Shown: positions 61,801 to 64,000 of the stretch, in pieces | Position numbering within the stretch: the stretch's first letter is position 1 | Layout of the letters: every line of letters starts with the position of its first letter | NCBI GenBank assembly: GCA_003260075.1 | Contig: QLIY01000023.1 | Coordinates: 69,011-133,010 of the forward strand | Direction: 5' to 3' | Source of the DNA: Phallusia mammillata | Taxonomy: Eukaryota > Chordata > Ascidiacea > Phlebobranchia > Ascidiidae | DNA: 64,000 bases | Program-made: the position numbers and the translations under genes | The notes under the pieces: generated by a model | Databases searched by the model: none | Told to the model about the DNA's origin: nothing | The model's input: the letters and a program-made list of their open reading frames with translations, nothing else

Positions 61801-63483
61801 AGAGAATGTTGACACAAAAATGAGGAATAATCATACTTTATCCAATTGGTGAGTTTTGTTGTTCAACTATATCTTTCGACAGAAAAACGAACATTTAGTC
61901 CCTTTTTAAAATGACACCATGATCAAAAATCGATAGCAATATTCTAGTTTCATTTAATTACCGGACAATCGGTTGTGTGCTGACAAGTGGATCTGGACAC
62001 ATAAATTGCATTGTGGATTTTTGTTGAGTGCGGCATTCCAAGTTGCAGATCGCATCCAAGTTGTCAACCTGACAGAGGCAAACTCCCAACGACTTGTCGG
62101 GGGGGGGGGCTGACAAGTGGATCTGGACAAACAAATTGCATTGTGGATTTCTGTTGTGTTCGGCATTCCAGGTTGCAGATTGCATCCAAGTTGTCAACCT
62201 GACAGAGGCAAACTCCCAACGACTTGTCGACTCCTGTCAATCAAAATCGATTTGAGTCTTAAGCTTTGTTCAAGAGTGTTGCCTGGTACTGTTTTTATGA
62301 GTGATTGATTTTGAGTATGTTTTCTTTGCCGTTGTTGAAGGCAAAGTTATTTCGATACAAATGTATAAATTAAACTGTGGCATTTTGCAGTTATTTGAAA
62401 GTTATTGGAGTGCTCTAAAATCCGGTTTACACAAATCATAGTACGCCAGACCTATTTAATCGCTAGTCTGCATCACCGCTTCAAGGCTGATCCCAGTTAC
62501 GAGTTCATTCTAACAGATTCAGAAAGATTTTGCCAATTGATGTTGCTTTACCAAAAATGATTTTACCAAAAATGCTTACGTGTCTAAAGTCAAGTCATTT
62601 ACTTCAAATTGCATATTTCTAACCCTAGCGTGGGTCTTGAATTATGAGTGCAGTTATTTGAAAGTCAAACATTAAACGACCATACCAACAATCCACAAAG
62701 TTTTGTCGTGTATTATATTTGGTACCTTGATAACCATCAGGTGTTGCACATGTCTGACGGCATCTTTCTTCCCATTGTGCGTCATCCAAACAAGCTCCGT
62801 CTTGTGCTCGGATTGTTCCGTCAGTGCAGAGCGGATACACAAACCTGTGAGAAGAAAAACTCATAGCTAGGAGTTCAAGTTTTTAGCGACGTATTGACGT
62901 TTCAGATTACTCCTTCTTGAACATATTACGCTCAAAGTGTATTGCAAAACATAGTGGAGAAACAAGAAATAGAAAAAAAACAATATCTCAAAAAACTGTA
63001 CCGTTTATTTGCGAAACATATTTATTTTTCAGTTCAACTATCAAAAGTCACCTTAAAACAAAAGTTGCAGGAGCCTTATTCTAGTTTGATCAACACAATC
63101 ACAAGTCTAAATTATCCACGAAATTCGTTTTTAAATAGGCCGATAAAATCAAACTTATGAAAAAATTAAAAAGTAATTTTTCAATCGTGTTTAAAAAGCA
63201 CAACTTTAATAGATTGCACTTTATGAGTGAATACAGAGCAGTGGGTCATATAAACTGGTGTAATTCATTGCCCAAATATTCATTAAAACTTTTGTGGCTT
63301 ATGTTATGCTGTCAAGTAAAAAATACCTAATACTGAATATTCAAATAGCTCTGTGGCCCTTGTTAAATGTTTTTTGGTCCACAGTTGTGAATACAGAAAT
63401 ATTGCTTGCAGAGTTCATATAAAACCATCAATAGTATAATGCATGAAATAGTAGAATCCTTACTTGACACAGTCACCGCCTCT
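22228..63483 (-). CDS. Large single-pass membrane protein with repeat and coiled-coil cytosolic tail (52 exons, 5' end missing)
   Basis: I linked 52 exons by GT-AG (a few GC-AG) sites with compatible phases; the coding sum is 8,469 nt, an exact multiple of three, ending in TAA at 22721-22723. Exons from 5' to 3' (high to low coordinate): 63464-63483 (cut), 62726-62844, 61962-62233 (interrupted), 61480-61693, 60831-61018, 59866-60071, 59025-59302, 58271-58411, 57727-57871, 57473-57609, 57056-57188, 56587-56739, 56016-56201, 55548-55841, 54841-54974, 54067-54328, 53244-53453, 52209-52403, 51189-51403, 50702-50821, 50508-50633, 49858-50007, 49093-49278, 48605-48733, 48155-48322, 47596-47694, 47061-47139, 45872-46071, 44694-44798, 43696-43872, 42989-43189, 41316-41472, 40707-40837, 39588-39746, 39266-39478, 38773-38857, 38174-38316, 36570-36686, 35753-35989, 34935-35079, 34249-34409, 33476-33611, 32853-33073, 30280-30491, 29268-29427, 28585-28680, 28105-28227, 27473-27706, 26426-26620, 24645-24796, 24048-24214, 22721-22833. 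The family is not recognised. The architecture suggests a membrane anchor for a long cytosolic rod (inference). Confidence 0.9.
22721..24796 (-). CDS. Last three coding exons and stop
   Basis: Exon 24645-24796 (SVQNRLAQYGKFRNDDTLR onward) ends AG|GTAAAC. Exon 24048-24214 (SPAPVNMPRRLTDARTVI onward) ends AAAG|GTAACA. Terminal exon 22721-22833 begins after TTTTTTGCAG and reads PPQQLQIAQLGERKEHLL to KKKQLLS, then TAA. The tail is a Pro-rich spacer followed by a short amphipathic helical segment. All phases agree (2, then 1). Confidence 0.85.
22943..23190. repeat. Direct duplication around a 10-G run
   Basis: Copy 1 is about 22943-23059, G 23060-23069, copy 2 23070-23190. It lies in the last intron of the large gene, upstream of the terminal exon. 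Confidence 0.85.
26426..28227 (-). CDS. Compact helical C-terminal domain
   Basis: Exons 28105-28227, 27473-27706 and 26426-26620 are all phase 0 and add up to 184 residues. They are much more hydrophobic and less repetitive than the coiled coil. They include AEINQLTPSQFVVYRFG, then LLLANNLPANNYDRNAFR, SFFYQRARRMLFVRADRL and SVGDFVMVVIHCMAHIAVG, then DPYFLRAFYK and ALKASCEDMFFSRAR. The pattern is that of a folded, probably all-helical domain and looks like the most conserved part of the protein. It would be the best query for a homology search. The exon at 28105 ends in a GC donor (GAG|GCAAGT). I do not recognise the domain. Confidence 0.85.
27249..27280 (-). other. tRNA-like T arm with downstream T run (remnant)
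   Basis: On the minus strand GTGGGTTCGAATCCCAC forms a perfect T stem and loop (B box), followed by CACATCAG and then a TTTTT terminator-like run. No matching 5' acceptor (TGATGTG), D arm or A box is found in the roughly 90 bases upstream, so this is not an intact tRNA. It may be a tRNA-derived SINE or pseudogene tail, in the intron between 27473-27706 and 26426-26620. Confidence 0.4.
28340..28470. repeat. Direct duplication around an 11-G run
   Basis: Copy 1 is about 28340-28389, G 28390-28400, copy 2 about 28421-28470, preceded by a short extra ATATCTTTA repeat. Intronic. Confidence 0.75.
28585..38316 (-). CDS. Coiled-coil region, second half, with acidic Ser cluster
   Basis: Exons 38174-38316, 36570-36686, 35753-35989, 34935-35079, 34249-34409, 33476-33611, 32853-33073, 30280-30491, 29268-29427 and 28585-28680 continue the charged coiled coil (SEKKRQLEAMKEKMKKRRD; SVERTEMRDNMLTQHEEQVK; KKQEIDTKIQQLKSEKRKK). 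The exon at 29268-29427 interrupts it with an acidic Ser/Asp run (RDDKDDSSDSSDSDEGES), likely a flexible linker with casein-kinase-2-type sites. Then comes the PMMAGAVPAEWNTML segment. Donors at 38173 and 34248 are GC (CAG|GCAAGT, GAG|GCAAGA). Confidence 0.85.
28729..29209. repeat. Duplication with two G runs and an indel allele
   Basis: Copy 1 is 28729-28858, G 28990-29000, copy 2 29001-29198, second G run 29199-29209. Copy 2 carries about 69 extra bases after CTAAGAT (through GGATCCTAACCCATTGC), so the two versions differ by a sizeable indel. Intronic. Confidence 0.75.
29312..30120. repeat. Triple partial copy joined by a 10-G run and an N
   Basis: Copy 1 is 29312-29696, G is at 29697-29706, copy 2 is 29707-30027, N is at 30028, and copy 3 is about 30029-30120. 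The exon at 29268-29427 is complete in copy 1; its 5' part recurs at 29707-29833 with no difference seen. The third piece repeats only the intron end. Only one of these belongs in the chromosome-order sequence. Confidence 0.8.
30543..30883. repeat. Long foldback (inverted repeat) element
   Basis: Two arms of 123 nt each, 30543-30665 and 30761-30883, are inverted and nearly identical (about two mismatches), separated by 95 nt. Each arm carries GCCGAAACGTTTGAACAATA and CACTGATGATGGC on one strand. It sits in the intron between exons 32853-33073 and 30280-30491, so the pre-mRNA would contain a very stable hairpin. A single-arm relative is at 43265-43362. Confidence 0.85.
31200..31523. repeat. 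Direct duplication around a 10-G run
   Basis: Copy 1 is about 31200-31360, G 31361-31370, copy 2 about 31371-31523, with few SNPs. It lies in the long intron between exons 32853-33073 and 30280-30491. Confidence 0.85.
32348..32724. repeat. Direct duplication around a 10-G run
   Basis: Copy 1 is about 32348-32530, G 32532-32541, copy 2 32542-32724. Same intron as the previous join. Confidence 0.85.
33377..33395. other. 19-base G run
   Basis: A G run in the intron between exons 33476-33611 and 32853-33073. I see no duplicated flank, unlike the 10-G joins. Probably an estimated-size gap. Confidence 0.6.
33705..33821. repeat. Short direct duplication around a 10-G run
   Basis: Copy 1 is about 33705-33745, G 33746-33755, copy 2 about 33776-33821 (AGTAAGTTTAGGTTAAGGAA onward). 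Intronic. Confidence 0.75.
34440..34639. mobile_element. Decayed copy of the 38958 MITE family
   Basis: It shares CATGTGGTTTGTAAATGGACAC and GTAAAGTTGATA blocks with 38958-39185 and ends in GGGAACCACTG. The left end is degenerate. It is intronic. Confidence 0.55.
35463..35551. other. 89-base G run
   Basis: The longest G run, in the intron between exons 35753-35989 and 34935-35079. No duplicated flanks; likely a gap of estimated size. The flanking exons still join in phase. Confidence 0.7.
36241..36300. repeat. Short relative of the CTGATGA...GAA repeat family
   Basis: On the minus strand it reads ATTACCCTGATGAAGGCGACC, then GTTGAAGCGTCGG. It shares the ATTACCCTGA-GATGAA core with 11751-11770. 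It is intronic. Confidence 0.4.
36738..36812. repeat. Short tandem duplication
   Basis: AGCTGTAAGTTTAACTGTACA-type sequence of about 37 nt occurs twice in a row with four or so changes, in the intron just upstream (minus sense) of exon 36570-36686. There is no G run here, so this is an ordinary tandem repeat. Confidence 0.6.
38773..46071 (-). CDS. Coiled-coil region, first half
   Basis: Exons 45872-46071, 44694-44798, 43696-43872, 42989-43189, 41316-41472, 40707-40837, 39588-39746, 39266-39478 and 38773-38857 encode a very charged Glu/Lys/Arg-rich sequence with few prolines. Examples are MERHAMEIARLENELRSEE, IEKKKETQMTKLKSELVEKL, KQTRLADLRKKLAKERQKR and ARLEARKKIQEELSKER. This is typical of long alpha-helical coiled coil. 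Two exons (39588-39746 and 45872-46071) also appear as second copies next to G runs; only one copy of each belongs in the model. The donor of 38773-38857 appears to be T|GCGAGT, a weak GC site chosen because it is the only one in phase. Confidence 0.85.
38958..39185. mobile_element. hAT-like MITE in an intron
   Basis: It starts CAGTGGTCCCCAAG and ends AGCCACTG, with 8-bp target duplications TACTAATA/TACTAACA. It lies in the intron between exons 38773-38857 and 39266-39478. Related, more decayed copies are at about 34440-34639 and 53560-53668; all share GCATGTGGTTTGTAAAT-like sequence. Confidence 0.75.
39565..40449. repeat. Direct duplication around 10-G run, contains a whole coding exon
   Basis: Copy 1 is about 39565-39996 and copy 2 about 40008-40449, split by G at 39997-40006. 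Both copies hold an intact 159-nt phase 0-0 exon (39588-39746 and 40039-40197) with good splice sites. The exon copies differ at five positions, all synonymous by my reading. That fits two alleles of one exon rather than two exons. An automatic gene model would splice both in frame and create a false 53-residue tandem repeat. Confidence 0.85.
40499..40679. repeat. Short direct duplication around a 10-G run
   Basis: Copy 1 is about 40499-40559, G 40560-40569, copy 2 about 40620-40679 (ATGCCACTATTTGCGGGAAA). Intronic. Confidence 0.8.
41030..41119. mobile_element. Pogo/Tc1-type 90-bp MITE with TA target site
   Basis: The inverted termini CAGTAAGCCTCGGTTA and TAACCGAGGCTTACTG are perfect over 16 bases and flanked by TA on both sides. 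Tc1/mariner and pogo elements characteristically duplicate TA. The element is short and non-coding, in the intron between exons 40707-40837 and 41316-41472. Confidence 0.85.
41637..41990. repeat. Direct duplication around a 10-G run
   Basis: Copy 1 is about 41637-41810, G 41811-41820, copy 2 about 41821-41990; they differ mainly in poly-A/T lengths. Intronic. Confidence 0.85.
42817..42909. repeat. Dispersed intronic repeat, copy 1
   Basis: It shares GCTATTTTAAACGCTCGTTG, ACGTATACCGTTGACACAGTAAA and the flanking spacing with 43926-44035. Confidence 0.5.
43265..43362. repeat. Solo arm related to the 30543 foldback element
   Basis: This stretch matches one arm of 30543-30883 (CCCAAATAGACGTAAAA, CAAACGTTTCGGCAAATG, GCCATCATCAGTGATAT) with scattered changes, and has no inverted partner nearby. 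Confidence 0.7.
43926..44035. repeat. Dispersed intronic repeat, copy 2
   Basis: It shares GCTATTTTAAACGCTCGTTG and ACGTACACCGTTTACACAGTAAA with 42817-42909. The two copies flank neighbouring exons, so they are separate insertions of one family rather than an allele join (no G run or N between them). Confidence 0.5.
45678..45997. repeat. Direct duplication around 10-G run inside an exon
   Basis: Copy 1 is 45678-45831 and copy 2 is 45844-45997, with G at 45832-45841. Copy 1 holds the 3' part of the exon that is complete at 45872-46071 and stops abruptly in mid-exon at the G run. The coding differences between copies are silent (for example TCA/TCG Ser, GCT/GCG Ala, GCT/GCC Ala). Confidence 0.85.
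47061..50821 (-). CDS. Middle region: helical linker with Gln run
   Basis: Exons 50702-50821, 50508-50633, 49858-50007, 49093-49278, 48605-48733, 48155-48322, 47596-47694 and 47061-47139 are almost all phase 0 and multiples of three. They encode a charged, probably helical sequence (KRENERKE; QARKKIQ; EARVEAIDLDLAALEYNRDL), then a low-complexity part with LKQQQQQQMARMSG. The Gly/Ser/Thr-rich linker ends in SLEKPHGAKG. The phase change from 1 to 0 after 51189 marks the border between the repeat region and the coiled-coil region. The donor of 48155-48322 could instead be the GTAGGC about 25 nt earlier, also in phase. Confidence 0.8.
51189..56739 (-). CDS. DPxTG/VPI repeat region on phase-1 exons
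   Basis: Exons 56587-56739, 56016-56201, 55548-55841, 54841-54974, 54067-54328, 53244-53453, 52209-52403 and 51189-51403 encode a Pro/Gly-rich, probably beta, repetitive region. Recurrent motifs include DPTTGLTVPI, DPTTGLAIPNPG, IHPVTGAVHPLG, DPRTGAPVNAN, VPILGVAINNKGKVVP, VPILGIDKDKY and GLVPIDIGVAG. Almost every junction is phase 1 and splits a Gly codon (G|GN), so most exons (153, 186, 294, 210 and 195 nt) are symmetric 1-1 modules. This suggests growth by exon duplication. The donor at 54840 (CCG|GTCTGT) is weak; AAA|GTTGTA nine bases earlier also keeps phase. The repeat resembles octad-type P-x-x-G repeats of animal membrane proteins, but I cannot name it. Confidence 0.85.
51647..51950. 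repeat. Direct duplication around an 11-G run
   Basis: Copy 1 is about 51647-51791, G 51792-51802, copy 2 about 51806-51950. It lies in the intron between 52209-52403 and 51189-51403. Confidence 0.85.
52791..52874. other. 84-base G run inside a repeat-like intron block
   Basis: A G run within 52490-53040, which is unusual in base composition and contains repeated CTCGGT and GAGCAT blocks (for example ATACTCGGTACCGAGCATC and GATACTCGGTGCTCGAAC). AATAAACCGCTGGT occurs on both sides of the run (52731 and 52878), so one short element copy may be interrupted. Likely an estimated-size gap. Confidence 0.6.
53560..53668. mobile_element. Fragment of the 38958 MITE family
   Basis: It shares AACATGTGGTTTAAAAATACAC and TGAAGTTGATAAAATAC with the other two copies. 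No terminal repeats or target duplication are visible, so it is a fragment. It is intronic. Confidence 0.45.
57018..57050. repeat. (AT)n microsatellite with ATTT tail
   Basis: AT dinucleotides from 57018 to about 57040, followed by ATTTATTTATTT, immediately 3' (minus sense) of the donor of exon 57056-57188. Confidence 0.8.
57056..58411 (-). CDS. Juxtamembrane cytosolic exons (helical linker)
   Basis: Exons 58271-58411, 57727-57871, 57473-57609 and 57056-57188 follow the membrane exon. They encode GSTVHSVKKFHRNMDAQGRM and an acidic stretch, then Gln/Lys-rich sequence predicted to be helical (KEEVKALYQKVAQQTQSLK; ERKKEELDIELERRRLLGEK; TVLQQQRLIVGEDAIERQRH). All four have clean GT-AG borders with agreeing phases. 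The segment joins the membrane helix to the repeat region. No known domain is recognised. Confidence 0.85.
58689..58953. repeat. Direct duplication around a 10-G run
   Basis: Copy 1 is about 58689-58816, G 58817-58826, copy 2 about 58826-58953, with few SNPs. It lies in the intron between exons 59025-59302 and 58271-58411. Confidence 0.85.
59025..59302 (-). CDS. Transmembrane exon
   Basis: This 278-nt exon has an acceptor CAG before TG|ATG and a donor AAG|GTTAGA. It starts with MEAGGTCTEVGPFF and an extracellular linker ending in LLEPDW. About 24 strongly hydrophobic residues follow (LLIGLLIAAALLVVIIL onward to MLF), then KKYGWSK. The basic residues after the helix fit the positive-inside rule, so the N-terminal side is extracellular and the roughly 2,460 following residues are cytosolic. 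The exon ends with YRVLAKSFSFDDYSSK. This is the only convincing membrane segment in the visible protein. Confidence 0.85.
59866..62844 (-). CDS. Ectodomain exons of the large membrane protein
   Basis: Exons 62726-62844, 61962-62233, 61480-61693, 60831-61018 and 59866-60071 encode about 290 residues before the membrane exon. The first two carry eight to nine cysteines (for example PLCTDG, RCRQTC, VCLCQV, NLECRT), as in a disulfide-rich secreted module. The exon at 60831-61018 begins with a Thr run followed by SRRRRSVGG, a furin-type site. The exon at 59866-60071 contains FTEPGAYSFMHNTN, then KKFYVRVM across the junction; this resembles the last strands of a cupredoxin-like beta sandwich (inference only, and copper ligands are not evident). 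Introns here are mixed phase. The family is not recognised. Confidence 0.8.
61276..61416. repeat. Array of TGACGTCA palindromes at 36-bp spacing
   Basis: TGACGTCA occurs at 61276, 61301, 61337, 61373 and 61409. The last four starts are exactly 36 bases apart, in a degenerate tandem repeat with GGTTNAATTTGAAAC between palindromes. TGACGTCA is the consensus CRE/ATF site. The array lies in the intron between exons 61480-61693 and 60831-61018. It is either a minisatellite or an intronic enhancer. Confidence 0.7.
61979..62229. repeat. Direct duplication around 11-G run inside an exon
   Basis: Copy 1 is 61979-62099 and copy 2 is 62109-62229, with G at 62099-62109. Each copy holds only part of one coding exon. 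Merging them gives a 142-nt exon (acceptor side at 62233, donor side at 61962) whose phases fit both neighbours, whereas neither copy alone does. One residue differs (Met in copy 1, Val in copy 2); the other changes are silent. Confidence 0.85.
63464..63483 (-). CDS. Truncated 5'-most visible exon, cut by an N
   Basis: The donor GTAAGG (plus CCTTAC ending at 63463) follows a short open stretch reading R-G-G-D-C-V-K, and its phase matches the next exon at 62726-62844. The exon is cut on its 5' side by the single N at 63484. Beyond the N the sequence becomes a second copy of an intron and exon already present near 56.3-56.7 kb. The signal peptide, the start codon and the rest of the ectodomain are therefore not in this window in usable order. 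Confidence 0.6.
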
Positions 63484-63540
63484 NGCTTACTACATTAAAA
63501 AAAAACACATGCAGGGCATAAGTTAGGGTCTAAGTCTTTG

Positions 63541-64000
63541 ACTGTCCAGTATGTTATACGGGTGGTAGGGGGGAACTGTACAAGTTGAGGACTTGCCGTT
63601 TGCAAAGCATGATAGTGACAACAGTCTTTTTGAGAATTATCCATAAAAGACCAATAAAACATTTAATAATTGTCCTTTGCAAAGCAGGGGGCACAAAAAT
63701 ACGACTTGAGAACCAAAATGAGACGATTTTAAGCAAAAAGGCTGATTTAGGCAACGGCGTCCCTGGCAAAATAGTAGGCGTCTTGATTTTTTTAATAATT
63801 TTTTTAAATCAAGTATTTTTACACATATCGGGTCCGCGATCGTTAGTCCCAAGCTCATTGTGATAATCTTTTTTCGTGACAGCCATATATAGGTAATTAC
63901 CCGGGTAAACAAGGTTAGCTCCGGTTCCAGATCCCACTACACCCCACGTTCCAAGTCTTCTACATTCATTGTTCACAGTAGCCGACATTTTGTTGATGAG
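63541..64000. repeat. Second copy of the 56.26-56.69 kb intron-exon segment
   Basis: From about 63541 to the window end the sequence repeats 56264-56688 in the same orientation, with SNPs and indels. It includes the intron (CCGCGATCGTTAGTCCCAAG) and the first 100 nt (3' part on the minus strand) of the exon at 56587-56739, here 63901-64000. It begins 57 nt beyond the N at 63484 that truncates the 5'-most exon. Most likely this is the other haplotype of the same gene misplaced at the 5' end. Confidence 0.85.

Noticed and set aside
63031-63200. Possible further ectodomain exon between 62844 and 63464
   Set aside because: No in-phase open stretch with both splice sites; the phase of 63464-63483 already matches 62726-62844 directly.

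Overview
This is a eukaryotic, AT-rich window. It holds short introns, many small DNA-transposon remnants and one large intron-rich gene on the minus strand. The compact introns (a few hundred bases), the base composition and the roughly 2-3% silent difference between what look like two alleles of the same exon suggest a highly polymorphic invertebrate. An ascidian tunicate (Ciona-like) is my best guess. That is inference; no search could be run.

Layout. 1-15,000 has no gene I can support, only dispersed repeats and hAT-like MITEs. 15,147-15,733 (minus) looks like the last coding exon of an unrecognised gene; its upstream part runs into a 61-base G run. 16,000-22,200 is mostly non-coding. From 22,228 to 63,483 (minus) there is one gene. 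I could chain 52 exons with every splice phase agreeing: 8,469 nt, about 2,822 codons plus a stop. The true 5' end is missing.

The encoded protein reads, N to C: a cysteine-containing ectodomain with an RRRR site and a membrane-proximal beta-like module; one transmembrane helix in the exon at 59,025-59,302; a cytosolic region of DPxTG/VPI-type repeats on phase-1 exons that break at glycine codons; about 1,300 residues of charged coiled coil; and a compact, hydrophobic, probably helical C-terminal domain. I do not recognise the family and give no gene symbol.

The strongest anomaly is structural. There are more than 20 runs of about 10 G (plus runs of 19, 61, 84 and 89), all on the plus strand, with no matching C runs. 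Nearly every short run sits exactly between two direct, near-identical copies of the flanking sequence, sometimes inside a coding exon. The copies differ only by SNPs and small indels, almost all silent in exons. This is best read as unmerged allelic contig ends joined by a G spacer, not as biology. Three single-N joins behave the same way; the last one (63,484) leads into a second copy of sequence already present at about 56.26-56.69 kb. Any gene model from this window must collapse these copies.
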